Below are positions 22,897-34,667 of a stretch of DNA of 64,000 nucleotides, one piece after another; within the stretch, counting starts at the first letter, position 1; each line of letters begins with the position of its first letter. The position numbers were made by a program, and so were the translations under genes. This stretch comes from Artemia franciscana. Taxonomy: Eukaryota > Arthropoda > Branchiopoda > Anostraca > Artemiidae. Under the pieces are notes generated by a model. It had not been told where the DNA came from, made no database searches, and saw only the letters and a list, made by a program, of their open reading frames with translations. The DNA lies in contig NC_088882.1 of assembly GCF_032884065.1 (NCBI RefSeq), positions 37,306,519 to 37,370,518 of the forward strand, in the 5' to 3' direction.

Positions 22897-23519
22897 ATAA
22901 CCCAAGAAGCGACACTGTGAAAAAACCTTTCGAATGTGATATGTGTGATAAAACATTCCGCTTAAAATGCAATCTATCTTCTCATCGAAGAACTCATACT
23001 GGAGAAAAACCTTTCAAATGTGATATGTGTGATAAAACATTCCGCTTAAAATGCAATCTATCTTCTCATCGAAGAACTCATACTGGAGAAAAACCTTTCA
23101 AATGTGACATGTGCGATAGAACATTCTGCCAAAAGTCTCACCTAACTTATCATCGAAGAAGTCACACTGGAGAAAAACCTTTCAAATGTGACGTATGTGA
23201 TAAAACATTCGATCAAAAATCGAACCTATCGCAACATCAAGTAACTCACACTGGAGAAAAACCTTTCCAATGCGACATATGCGATAAAACTTTCGGTGGG
23301 AAATCTAACCTATCTTCGCATCAAAGAATTCACACCGGAGAAAAACCTTTCAAGTGTTTGACATGTCAGAAAGCATTTCGTCAAAAATCTCATCTATCTG
23401 ATCATCAAAGAATTCATACTAGAAAAAAACGTTTTGAATGTGGTATGTGTGAGAAAACGTTCTGCAACAAATACCACCTATCTTATCATCAAAGAACTCA
23501 TTCTGGTGAACAATGTTAG
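22897..23519 (+). CDS. C2H2 zinc-finger protein copy 1, last exon (seven fingers)
   Basis: A probable nuclear sequence-specific DNA-binding protein. This exon follows CCCCTTGCAG, enters in phase 1 and codes for residues 125-331 of a 331-residue protein (exons 15216-15258, 16747-16917, 18579-18737 and this one; 996 nt in all, no stop inside). Seven C2H2 fingers start at C138 and repeat every 28 residues to H326. Most are joined by TGEKPF linkers; finger 6 to 7 has TRKKRF. All Cys and His ligands are present. The helix residues at -1/2/3/6 are L-C-N-S, L-C-N-S, Q-S-H-Y, Q-S-N-Q, G-S-N-S, Q-S-H-D and N-Y-H-Y. Fingers 1 and 2 are identical, from an exact 84-bp repeat not present in copy 2. The protein ends SGEQC. 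No effector domain (KRAB, BTB, ZAD) is recognised. Target DNA is unknown. Confidence 0.92.
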
Positions 23520-23840
23520 ATGCGTTTCTGAAAAAGTAATTTATTTAAGTATGATATATACATGCAACGTTTTACTTTTAGTTCCCAATTATCTCGTCAC
23601 AAAAGCAATCTGAGGGAAAACTATTTGTTTTTGTCAATGTGTAAGTGTGTTATACATATATTCAATGTCAAAGTTTTCTTGTCAAAGATGTATTAGGCTC
23701 TTTGTAATTTCAAAGTTATGTATGCTCATGTCAATTAGTTGCCTTTGTAAAACTTATTGTATGTATTTTCAATGTTGCTTTTATGTTTTCTTTTATATGA
23801 CCGGCTCCTTTCTATTACTAAATTTACTAAAAGAACAAAC
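23520..23840 (+). other. 3' flank / likely 3' UTR of the zinc-finger gene (copy 1)
   Basis: AT-rich sequence after the TAG, conserved in unit 2. No clear AATAAA close to the stop could be assigned. A 79-residue frame at 23647 is not kept in unit 2, so it is not called. Confidence 0.4.
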
Positions 23841-24949
23841 TTCAATCTTATTTAATGTAAAGATCAAATTATTTTTGCTAGCGTAAGTGAATCCACTGAA
23901 CATAAATAATGATCATTTTTTTTTTGCTGATTGTCTGAAACATATTTTGATTCGGTAAGATTGTTGGCTGTTTTGGTTCTGTAATTTGAACCCTGGAGCA
24001 CACCACACCGATCTCTTTAAGAAAGGTTGTATAGTATAAAGGAAAATTCGTTAACATATCCCTAAGCTTTGGATTTACCCTTGGAGAAATTTATGCATTC
24101 CTAGAATATATTCGTGAGCTTTGTTTGGAACTTAAGTTGTATTGATGACAGAAAGTTTTATTTTGTTAGCATGGAATTCTTTATGAGAAAGTATTCTTCA
24201 AATCTGTTTTCCTAGAGCATCTGAACAAAGGCCAGTAAAGGTTAACTCAAGCAGAGCTTATTTGTGTCTTGCTCTTCATTGTAGTAAGCATAACACATGG
24301 GATATTTGAAGATCTTCATTATGTCCAGCTTAAAACATAATTGACCAATATCCAATAATTGGATTTGGAAAAACAAATCTTGGTTCTGGTTTCTTCAATC
24401 TTACTTAATGTAAAGATCAAATCATTTTTGCTAGCGTAAGTGAATCCACTGAACATAAATAATGATTTTTTTTTTTGCTGATTGTCTGAAACAAATTTTG
24501 ATTCGGTAAGATTGTTGGCTGTTTTGGTTCTGTAGTTTAAACCCTGGAGCACACCACACCGATCCCTTTAAGAAAGGTTGTATAGTTTAAAGGAAAATTC
24601 GTTAACCTATCCCTAAACTTTGGGTTTACCCTTGGGGAAATCGTATTTATGCATTCCTTGAATATATTCGTGAGCTTTGTTTGGAACTTAAGTTGTATTT
24701 ATGACACAAAGTTTTATTTTGTAAGCATGAAATTCTGTATAAGAAAGTATTCTTCAAATCTGTTTTCCCAGAGCATCTGAACAAAGGCCAGTAAAGGTTA
24801 ACTCAAGCAGAGCTTATTTGTGTCTTGCTCTTCATTGTAGTAAGCATAACACATGGGATATTTGAAGATCTTCATTATGTCCAGCTTAAAACATAATTGA
24901 CCAATATCTAATAAATGTTGGATTTGGAAAAACAAATCTTGCTTCTGGT
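23841..24949. repeat. 553-bp tandem duplication at the end of unit 1
   Basis: Two direct copies, 23841-24393 and 24394-24949, each starting TTCAATCTTA.TTAATGTAAAG and ending in a 'CTTCTGGTTT' type sequence. They differ at several sites. Unit 2 has the same pair (50176 and 50734), so this duplication predates the large one. No gene is seen. Confidence 0.85.
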
Positions 24950-25540
24950 TTTTCTAAATATTTTAATTATCTATGGCTTCAGTTTCAGTTCAATAGTTCC
25001 TGGGTCCTTTTTCTTTGTAAAAACAACAAATCATCCTATTAGATAACTGCCTTGAGATTCTCTTATGTTTTGGTTTTCATTGCACAGTTGTCATTAAGAT
25101 CTCACCCCTTTTTGGGGATTGTAACTTATTATTATACGTTTGAACCAATACAATTATTTGCTAAATTTTTTTTTGGTGTGTGCCTTTGAAATTAATAAGT
25201 TATATACTTTGTTAGTGCATTAGTTGCAAAAAAAAATTGTTTAAACAGAATTCAGTTTTGTATGCTGTTCTTTATCTATGGTTTGTGATTATAAATTATT
25301 TGATCGAAAAGATATAAACCTTACCGTTTATTTCTTATCCAGTCCGTGCATCTTTGCAACCAACGTGCCATCGTTTTTCTTTCTATCTCTGTAACCTCTT
25401 CTACCCTTTTTATGGTTTGCGTTTTATGAATTTTAAGGCAAAACTAGGAAGTCCTTGGGCCAGAGAGATCTTGATATACATTTAATTTTTGTCTTGTGGT
25501 GAAGGGTCAATAAACGATTTATTTTTTCTTTTTTGTATAG

Positions 25541-25586
25541 ACACGTCAAAAATGGAACGAAAAGATCCAGAAGAAATTTTTTCCCG
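25541..25586 (+). CDS. Candidate small coding exon (copy 2)
   Basis: The counterpart of 1790-1835: same AG and GTAAAA borders, ATG at 25552, MERKDPEEIFS (Ser to Pro against copy 1). See copy 1 for the reasoning. Confidence 0.28.
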
Positions 25587-26170
25587 GTAAAACCAAAACA
25601 ATTGAAGCTCATTGCTTAAGCTAAGGGAAATAACGGTTTGTTATGAGGCAAAAAGATATTAGAGAGCCAGAAAAAAAAACGTTTGAAACTTGGATAATTT
25701 AATTTTTACTTACACCCGTGAGTCCCTGTCCAATTGAAAACCTATTATAAAAAAACAACTTAAGGAACAATCCCTAGAAAGGGTAATAAACCTATTTTCT
25801 GGTGTAGTCTAAACTTTGACCCTAAAGTCCCTTGGTTAAGATGACCCAAATTAGTGACTCATAGTAAATAGAAAATTCGTTCCCCTCAAAATTGACCTAA
25901 TTTTTCTTTGTACGCCTTAAAACTTGTATTCATATGAGGTAAATGAGCTCTCATATACCTAATAATAAATTGGGGAACGGGCCCCTGAAAACTGGGATTA
26001 GAAGCTTCTTTTTTTCGGAAAGCCCAAAAAACAAGGGGACCATAATTGTCGAAAAAAATTATTTGCTTTAAAATCTGTCGAATATGAGAGTCAATAAACT
26101 TTTCTTCTGAACAGACTAAGACTTAAAGTCCTAATTCTCTGAGTTAAGTTGACCCTAATGCATATGACAG

Positions 26171-26291
26171 TGTATTTTCTGAGGCAATGTTTCATCTAGG
26201 AAATGGGCGAAAAAAAGAGCAATTTTTATTGGCTGAAAAATGTCAAGTATTGTTGCCTTGGCTAAGAAGATCGCATATTTTCTATGGAACG
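26171..26291 (+). CDS. Candidate coding exon (copy 2)
   Basis: The counterpart of 2414-2534, the same 121-nt length, frame and splice borders. It has GRKKEQ where copy 1 has GRKEEQ, plus synonymous changes. The family is unrecognised. Confidence 0.32.
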
Positions 26292-27055
26292 GTAAGATGT
26301 TTTGAGGGAGGGGGGGGGGAGAATAGGCCAAAAACCTCTAGTGTTTTATCAGTCTTAAGTTTCAAATTGTAGTTCCGTTAGCCAAGTAGTATATAATATA
26401 AAAATGGCGTGCATAATAGTCAACCCTGTTAAACTCTACCCAATTAATTGAGCCTTCAGACGATACCATCCCTGTTTTATTTCAATCCCCTTGAACTAAC
26501 CTTCCCTGTAATTCAACTCCCGTGCAATTTAACACGGTACCTAAAACCTATAGTCAAATCTGACTTGTTGTTGACCAATGAATTAGATTCTTAATCAATG
26601 CAGATGTGGCATAATTTCAAATTGCGGTGAACCTAGTCTTGACTCCCGAATTTTAAACTAGTTTTGCAATTAAATTAAGAGCTTTATTAAATTAAAAGTG
26701 AATGCGAATTTATTTGAAAAGATATTCTCCAAAAATGAATTCATATAAAAAACCGAAACAAACAATCTTATTTTCTAAATTCACTACCTCTGAGAGATTT
26801 AAATATCTGATTTACCGCTTGTTTTTAAAAGAAGTAAGCTAAATAAAAGTTTTTTTTCTAAAGATGATACCAAACGAATAAGAATGATTGCTTCTAAGTA
26901 TAGGAAAAACATAATTTTGACAAATTGTGCAAAATAAATTGGCTCTTCATATTTTCCTGCATTTGTTGATTTCCGAAAAACTAGGTCTTGACTGATGCCT
27001 TTACTAAAAAGACGCAAAATCGCAGTATTAGACGCTGAAAATATTCTAAGTGGTA
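26292..27055. other. No gene seen; shared with units 1 and 3
   Basis: AT-rich sequence aligning with 2535-3296, with no credible gene. A minus-strand frame at 26799-27113 crosses the LINE junction and is not real. Confidence 0.5.
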
Positions 27056-29231
27056 AAGGTTCTAGTCCCCAAAGGATGAGACGAAGGCCTGCTGCCAGGA
27101 AAGCCATCAGCAAGGAAAGCTGATGAAATTGAGCTAGCTGCAGAAAAGAAAGACATGGGCAGCCTATTCAAGCATCTCCGAGACCTCACTGAAAATAAAA
27201 CTCCCACCTTGGGTCACATCCTGTCCAGGGATGGTGCACTTCTCTCTGACGAAGGTTCTTGTCTTGAGTGGTGGAAGGACCACTTCTGTTCGCTCCTCAA
27301 CAATACTGGTCCGTCTGCGCCTCCTAATGATAGTCCCAGCGAACCTTGCAGTCAAAGACCTGGAACGGATGTCCCTCTAGATGAGCCTTTCAGCCCCTCA
27401 GAGATTGGACATGCAGTAAAAAGACTCAAGAATAATAAAGCTGCTGGTATCTGTGGCTTAAACTCAGAGCTGCTAAAATATGGAGGTCCTGCAATGCTCC
27501 TGTTTCTACACACCCTGTTCTCTACAATCTGGCAAACAGAGATAGTTCCCGAGGATTGGTGGAAGGGTGTCATCATCCCCTTACGGAAGAGAAAAGGCTC
27601 GAGAAGCGACTGCTCTAACTACCGGGGAATAACCCTACTGTCAGTCCCTGGCAAACTGTTTTCAATGGTCCTGCTGGATCGATGTCGGAGCATCATTCGA
27701 AAAATCCGGCGACCGGAGCAAGCTGGTTTTATGTCGGATCGTTCAACCATCGAGCAGATTTTCACGATTCGACAAATAGTAGAGAAGACCACAGAGTTCC
27801 GACAGAAAGCATTTATTGCCTTCGTTGACTTCCGTGCTGCATTTGACTCAGTCGATTTACGTTATGACAAAAACCACTTCACGTCTCAGCTTTGGGCTCA
27901 AATTCGGAGATCATACCATCTCAGATGTCGATTTTGCCGATGACTTGGCCATTCTGGCCGACTCCATGGAGCAGCTGCTGGAAGCGCTCCGAATTCTGCG
28001 AGAAGAGGCTGCCAAAGTAGGACTGCATATAAACTGGAACAAAACTAAAATTATGGCCATAGAACCGTTTTCTCCTGCTGTTAACTCTCCAGTTAGCCTG
28101 GACAGCACCACTAGCATCGAGGTTGTTAAAGAATTCACCTACCTGGGCTCCGTAATTTCTTCAAATGGATCACTTCTCCCCGAGCTGCAGGCAAGATTAT
28201 CTAAAGCGTCTTCTGTCATGGGTAGACTGAATCGTCACCTGTGGCGAAAACCATAATATCAGTCGCACAACGAAACTGCGGATCTTCAACGCTCTAGTCG
28301 GCTCTGTGATGCTTTACGGAGCTGAGACATGGCAAGCATCAGCTGCAACCATCAAGAAAATAGACGTATTTCATGCAAAGAGCCTGAGGAGGATTGAGGG
28401 CCTACGATGGTCCGACTTCGTCAGCAATGAAAAGTTTCTGCAGCTCACAAAGCAGTCTTGGTTTTCGACTCAAGCAGCCGAGCGAACCTTACGATGGTTC
28501 GGGCATCTGCTTCGAATGCCACCACATCTACCCGCAAAGATGATCTATGACTTCGACCGTAACAAAGTTGGTTGGAAGCGACCTCGCGGCCGACCGAAGA
28601 AACGTTGGTCCAACAGCCTGTCCGAGTTCTTGGCGATGGCAAACATCAGACAGGGCGAAGAACAAATCCTCGCCATGGACCGAAGTGGGTGGAGGAGGCA
28701 GACGTCACTCTCTACACCGAGCAGTGCCCGGCAGGAGACTTAAGTCCAAATAAGTAAGTCCAGTCCCCAGAGCGCCACTACAAAGCTCCTTCTGGAATTT
28801 TGCGAGACACCAACAATTGTGTATTGTGAAAGTCTTTGAAATTGGACCTGTTGGAGTAATTTCAAAATTAAATTCTCTCTAAAAATTTTAAGTGAGACAC
28901 AAGAGTTCAAAAGTGAATCCTTCAAGAGTGAATCCTCTTGAGACGCAAGAGTTCAAAAGTGAATCCTTCAAGAGTGAATCCTCTTGAGACGCCAAGTAAG
29001 AGGAATAAAAAATATTTGGGACATACCTCTGTAACAGGTAGCCTGGGCATACTAGCAAACAAGAATTGTTGTTAGTTCTTCAAACATGTATGTCAGGAGC
29101 AGATTTCATGGTACTAACGGCTATACTATCACAGGAAATGAGTTTATGTGTGCTGCCTTCTGGATTTCAGGTATTTGTGATACCAAAAACCATTTTCAAT
29201 TTAGCGATATATTTTAAAATTATTATAAAAA
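27056..29231 (+). mobile_element. 5'-truncated non-LTR retrotransposon (LINE), copy in unit 2
   Basis: Compared with the empty site in unit 1 (3296/3297), 2176 bp are inserted. They code for the linker (MGSLFKHLRDLTENK, RWKDHFCSLLN-like) and for reverse transcriptase. RT landmarks are NNKAAGICGLNSELLKYGG, then NYRGITLLSVPGKLFS, QAGFMSDRSTIEQIF, FVDFRAAFDSVD (motif A), then VDFADDLAILAD (motif C) and GLHINWNKTKIM. The C-terminal tail has RWFGHLLRMP and GWKRPRGRPKKRW, with a stop at 28741. A 191-bp deletion removes motif B (GVRQGC), which unit 3 still has, so this copy cannot be active. A frameshift near 28250 is shared with unit 3. The 3' region carries a 46-bp tandem duplication (28892-28986). 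No clear target duplication is seen. APE type is likely; the clade is not resolved. Confidence 0.9.
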
Positions 29232-31194
29232 CATTCTTAATGTGCCATCAGAATTGAGATCGCCACCTTTTGAATATTTTTTATATATGGCTCTAAAATT
29301 GAATGCGCATTTTAAAGTTCAAAAATACATGAGAGTAATGCATGGTTTTAGATTGGATGCCCCAGAAAAGCAAATCTAGGCGTTAAACTACTCCTGAAGG
29401 AAACAGCACAGTCCCGGAAAATACTTGCAGGCATTCTAAGCAGGTTAGCCTATTCACTACTTATATCATTCCTAAAAGTACATCAGTTTACCTAATCCTT
29501 ACGTCTCCCCTGCATGCAGGGGCGTTGCTTGGGGGATGAGAGGCAGTTACCTTCCAATAATTTGGAGGAAAAATTATATATTCCATGCTCCTTAATTATC
29601 TGGATATGTTTCCCTCTTTCCCCCCTAACAAAAGGCTGGAGATTCACCCCTGCTTGTGTGCAAATAAAACTTAAAGCCTATCCCATAGGCCTACTTAGAT
29701 ATGTATACTTTATGAATTTTCAAAAGCACAACTATTGGTAAAGGTTAAGAATAACCTAGGCTAATGGCTCTTAAAAAACAGACCTGCTATAAAACAAGAG
29801 ATATTTTCAGGTTGTTAATTTTATGCCCATTGGCATTATTTGCCTTCTTTGGCTATGCATCCCCAGTCCACCTCCTTTTTATGTAGGCTATATACAAAAC
29901 AAACAGAAAATACATTTTTTACCATTAGATAGTGTAAATGTAGGTGTAGTCCAGTGCATAAGGAAACATGTTAAGAAATAATTATTATTTCATAATGTGC
30001 AGAATAATCCTAGTTAACATGTTTTTCATAGGGAGAACATTTATCTTCACTTTTTTATCTGTTGTACAGATCTTATAACAAAATTCTTAAAAATAAACAT
30101 GAATATGACTGCATTTTCAGTTTGGAAGTAACCCATATCCTAGTTAAACACCATTAGTGCCATTTGTCAGAAACATCTGAATGGTCAAATAGCCTATTGA
30201 AAATTAAGGTTAGATTAGGGTAGTTGCACTAATGATTTGGAAGTGCAATTTCAGAACCACTGTCAAACTTTTTCTTAAAAACAGGATAACTCTATTTAGT
30301 TATGACTTGGAATATCATCACTTCAAGCCATTGTTATATTTTGATAATGCAAAATGTGGACACTAGTTCTTAGTAGTACTAAACCAAATTTACTTAATGT
30401 AATTTTTGTATACTGAATTTTTTCTTGTTATTGCTTGTTTGGACTTTTGGTTTGAGCAGTTTTGCTTTCTTGGAAGTCTCTTGTGGTGTTACCTTCTTTA
30501 ATTGATAAACTTGTCAACAAAAGGTAGGCTATTTTGTGTTTTGTAAACACAACTGACAACAAAATTTTTTATTTTGCTATTAGTCAAACCCCATAGTTTA
30601 ACCACAGTTCATGGTAGACCTAACTTGTGGTTATACTCTAGGGCAAATCAGGCAATGGCCTCTTTTTGTTTATCCATTTGTGTGAATAAACTTGCAAGTT
30701 TAATTGATTGCACAGCACTTTTTTCCTTTGTCATAATTCTTTTGAACTTTGATTTATTTTTGCAGTTTATTAATGAGCAAGGAACTTAAGAAAAAATTTA
30801 AGAACAGGAACTTGTATCGCCAAATAGCCATAGGAAACATTTCTTGGAATAAATAACTATTTTATAATTTTACCGGAATGTTTCCTATATTGCTTACCTC
30901 CAAATGATCCAATAAGGATGGTTGTAACCAAGACTATAATCCTTGTATCCATTTCTCTTAATATAACTATTACTACAATACCATTACTACATTAACTAAA
31001 GGAGACAATAGTAGCCAAAAGACTTAATTGGCCACCAATTTGCCACTGATCAAGAAACCTAAACAGTGGAAACTTACTCTGAGAATCTTCCCACTGTAGC
31101 ACTGTAGCTTATCAGAAGGCCACCCCTTTCTGTTGGACATGTATGAGTAGACCTATATGGCATAGATGGCATTTCAGAAGGCAGACCTACGTTG

Positions 31195-31196
<2 letters not shown>

Positions 31197-31288
<92 letters not shown>
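31197..31288. repeat. (AT)n microsatellite
   Basis: About 46 AT units. The matching tract at 36556 is about 90 bp long, and the unit 1 tract (5350) begins with AC units. Confidence 0.95.
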
Positions 31289-31291
<3 letters not shown>

Positions 31292-31479
31292 ATTTATTCA
31301 TACCCTTCTGTATAGTACATTCACCTCTCTTTTGTTAGTATAATAAAAGAGCAGTGAATATACATTATGCCTTTTAGGAGGTTTTTAAGAATAATCCAGA
31401 GATGTTGATTTATATTTATCCTGACCTCTATATAGTTTAGGATGCTAGAATATGGCAACAAATAATTATTTACCAATTA

Positions 31480-32800
31480 TACGTTCTTTTAAAATTGACT
31501 GTTTTGAAAACTTTTTGTGTTTACTTGATACAGATGCTTCACAACCTTTAATTAGAGAGTAAGTTTATAGGGGGTTTTCCTCATAGTTTACAAAATCATG
31601 TAAGCAGATGCTAGAATACCCTGACTCCATAACAGGTCACAAACTTTCAATTTTGGGGAAATGTTCCTTTAAATTTAGCACAGGGACTAATGAAATAACA
31701 GTAACAGCAATAGTATATAGACAGATCCCATTTCCTTGCATTTTGGAGTGGATGCAATAAGAAAATATGGAACCGTTTGAGATCCAATAACCAATAATAT
31801 TACTATAACAAAGTCACACACAACTAATAGACAAATTTTTGTAACAGCAGAGAACAGTAGTGAAAACCCCAAATACATTTAAAAATTAAACGGAAAAACC
31901 ATCGTTGAAGAGCAAATGATGTCTCAAGTCTTAGCAACATCAGACACAAAGGAGGGTAATAGCAAAACAATTGACAGTGTAACAGGAGGTTACAACCTAA
32001 AGAATTATCCCTCAAATTTTCATGGAAAATTAAATTTTCAAAATTGAGAAAGGTATCACATATTTGAAACTATCCAAACTAAGCAGCGGTAATGTAAAAG
32101 TAAATAAAGCAACCTTAGGAACAGCAGAAAAGATTTTAAATACAGATATTAAATCACTAAGCAGTCGAAAACTAAGCATAAATTTTAAAAGCCAAGAGCA
32201 AATTTCACTGAAATAACAGCAGCTACGGCATGACAAAAGCTGATATTTTTTTTAAGTTTTAATTTAGAACATTTACCAGAAAATATTAAAATCCAGGTAG
32301 GAAATGTTTCATGGGACTATAAGTGGACTTTCGTAAGACATAAATCTGGTTAGGGCTTAACTTACCTGATAACTAAAAAAATACCAACGCAAGGACCGCC
32401 AATTACAAAATCCCCATATAAGACCCCCTAGCATTTAAGATCATGGCTTGATGACCAAATAAAATAAATGGAAGAACAGGAAGTCAGTAAAGAGGGGGTT
32501 AGCAAATGGTGTTTTTCATTAGTAATAGTCATAAAGAAAGACAATACCTGGAGATGCTGTGTAGACTTTAGGGCGCTAACTGCAGTCACAGTTAAAGATG
32601 TGGAGTTACCAAGAATAGTAAGAATTCTCGGTTCATTAAGAGGGTCAAAATATTATTCAAGTTTCGACCTGATCGCGGGATATTGGCAAATAGCCTTAGA
32701 CCCAGAAACGAATCACAAAGCAACCGTTTTAGACGATGAGAGAACGTTCACGTTTGAACACGTGCCCTTCAGCTTATCCTTCAGCCCAGACTTTTAGCCG
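31480..32800 (+). mobile_element. Ty3/Gypsy-like fossil, second copy
   Basis: The same broken protease-RT fragment as at 5640-6955, with the RT part from 32468. It has the same ends as the unit 1 copy, so it was copied as part of the block and did not insert separately. Several breaks; no LTRs. Confidence 0.8.
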
Positions 32801-32894
32801 ACTAATTAAGTAAGTATTGAAGCATGATAAACAAGAAAAACACACGGGAGTCGATACAGAAAGTAAAAGAGATACCTTAGCTTATTTAGATGTT

Positions 32895-33215
32895 GTAATA
32901 TTATTCAAGCTGGCAAACCTCTCTACCCAAGTAGAAGCCCGCTCTCTAAGGTGGTATGGCCACCAACTCCGTCTTCCGCTAAGTAGCCCCGCAAAGATCA
33001 TCTCGGACTTCAACCCCTCGGAAAATGGCTGGAAACGGCCTCGAGGAAGGCCACGCACTAGATGGGCTGATGTAATAAACCAATGCCTGCTCAATCGCAA
33101 CATCAACCTAAATGAGGCCCCATCCTTAGCCCTGGAAGTTCTGGTACGAGAATAGCCTTTGCATTGTAAAATTTTGGATGAGGAAATTAAAGTACGAGAA
33201 TGAATGAATTATTTA
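32895..33215 (+). mobile_element. LINE 3' tail joined to the Ty3 fossil, second copy
   Basis: LRWYGHQLRLP and GWKRPRGRPRTRWADV, with a stop at 33153-33155 and the GAATGAATGAAT tail. Same position and ends as 7055-7370. Confidence 0.7.
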
Positions 33216-34567
33216 ATGAAAACTGAAGTTAGTTATTTTATTTTGTCATTATTTCGGTTATTCATTTGCTGTAGTTTTGACCGCCACTATTTTACCTTAA
33301 CTGGTTTTTGGACTGCTTCTGTCTTATGAGAGTATTTTGTTTAATCTACCGAGGCAACAAGTATTACACAAGTGTTATTAGTTACTTGTAAGTTTATTTA
33401 GTAGATTAGTAAGTAAGCATTAAGTAAGTAAGATGCTCCATCTTTAGTCTATTCATATCTGAAAAAAAAAAATTCTACTATTTTTCTGTTGGTCGTTACA
33501 AAATCATGGAGATTTTTCTCGGTATAGGTAAAATCCGCCATTGTTACCACACCAAAACATTAAAAAAATTTAGAAACTTATTAGGTAAGTTTGTTATTTT
33601 TTTTCCTGCTTACACAACATAGTCTAGTCCTATGCTCAATGAGATGGTTTATCCATAAGGAAGTCTGGTTTCAATAGAAAAATACGTTTGAATGCATCAT
33701 GTCTGATTCAGTTTATAACAGACATAAATTATTGCGTAAATGAGGGGACTGCCCAATCACCAATCCCTCATTCGTTGCATAAACTTTTTAAAATGTATTA
33801 GACGAGATTTTAAGTCCCATTAAACGGTCCAGGAAATAGTAACCAAGACTCTAAAAAAAGAAATCTTTATAACACTTAAGACATTTCAACGGTTGGCTTT
33901 TTATCCCAATTCCAAATTTATTGAATTCATGGTATTAATTTCAGGTCCAAAAATTATATTAATAATTTTTGAGTTATTTTTTATATTAATAATTATTGTC
34001 TAATAATAATATTTGATTAAATAAAGCAGTAAGTATATTTATTAAATTAAAACTCATTTAAAGCAAAAAGCCTGAAACATCTGCCTAATTTTGAAATAAG
34101 GGGGAAATACCACCAAAAAGAAAAGGGGCTGTAATGAAATTCAAATAATTGTATTCAGTATATTAGATAACTTTACTGTAGAGTAGTGATTTCCAGTCTT
34201 TTTCAAATGCATGCGTTTTGACAAAAATCTTCATCATTGAACACACTTTTCCACATAGTATTATTAACTACCAATTGGCTGATTTGTTTTTCAACTTCTT
34301 AGTAAAGACTGAGCTTTAAAGGTCCATATTAGACATTCATCATATATGAAAACTGATTATATTCATTATGTCAGAAAAAAATATACTTAGTCTAAGTAAA
34401 ATTCTTTTTCAACAAGAATTAAAAAAAGAACTGTTTGTACATTATTGTTGTGATGAAAATTCAATCCAAAATTTATCTTTAAAATAATTTCAAAGTAATA
34501 GAAAATATTGCATATTATTTTTGACAATTTATGCAGGTTTATGAACAGAAAGCTTTATGCCTCTCGG

Positions 34568-34667
34568 NNNNNNNNNNNNNNNNNNNNNNNNNNNNNNNNN
34601 NNNNNNNNNNNNNNNNNNNNNNNNNNNNNNNNNNNNNNNNNNNNNNNNNNNNNNNNNNNNNNNNNNN
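34568..34667. other. Assembly gap (100 N)
   Basis: Exactly 100 N, the usual placeholder for a gap of unknown size. The left contig ends inside sequence that the right side repeats at 39925, and the right contig begins with a copy of 29398. Confidence 0.98.

Larger units (their letters stand above)
1177..24952 (+). repeat. Tandem segmental duplication, unit 1
   Basis: From 1177 the sequence matches 24953 onwards and 51304 onwards at high identity. The start lies right at the tail of a family A repeat. The unit carries candidate exons at 1790 and 2414, an (AT)n tract, a Ty3 fossil with a LINE tail, a private 5.6-kb block (8000-13640), a four-exon zinc-finger gene (15216-23519) and a 553-bp tandem duplication at its end. 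The last bases before 24953 reappear before 51304, which defines the unit edge. Confidence 0.85.
29398..34567. repeat. Left member of the repeated 5.2-kb stretch beside the N gap
   Basis: This stretch ends at the N gap and is almost identical to 34668-39925. It contains an (AT)n tract, the Ty3 fossil and the LINE tail. It lacks 89 bp present in the other member (about 35635-35723), in unit 1 and in unit 3. The pattern suggests two haplotypes of one locus rather than a true duplication. Confidence 0.85.

Noticed and set aside
24319-24552. Minus-strand frame (about 77 residues) repeated in the 553-bp duplication
   Set aside because: Related versions occur in the other copies, but their ends shift through indels in a T tract and the composition is that of 3' flanking sequence.
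28445-28757. Arg/Ser-rich frames on both strands over the LINE C-terminus
   Set aside because: Shadows of the LINE reading frame in other frames.
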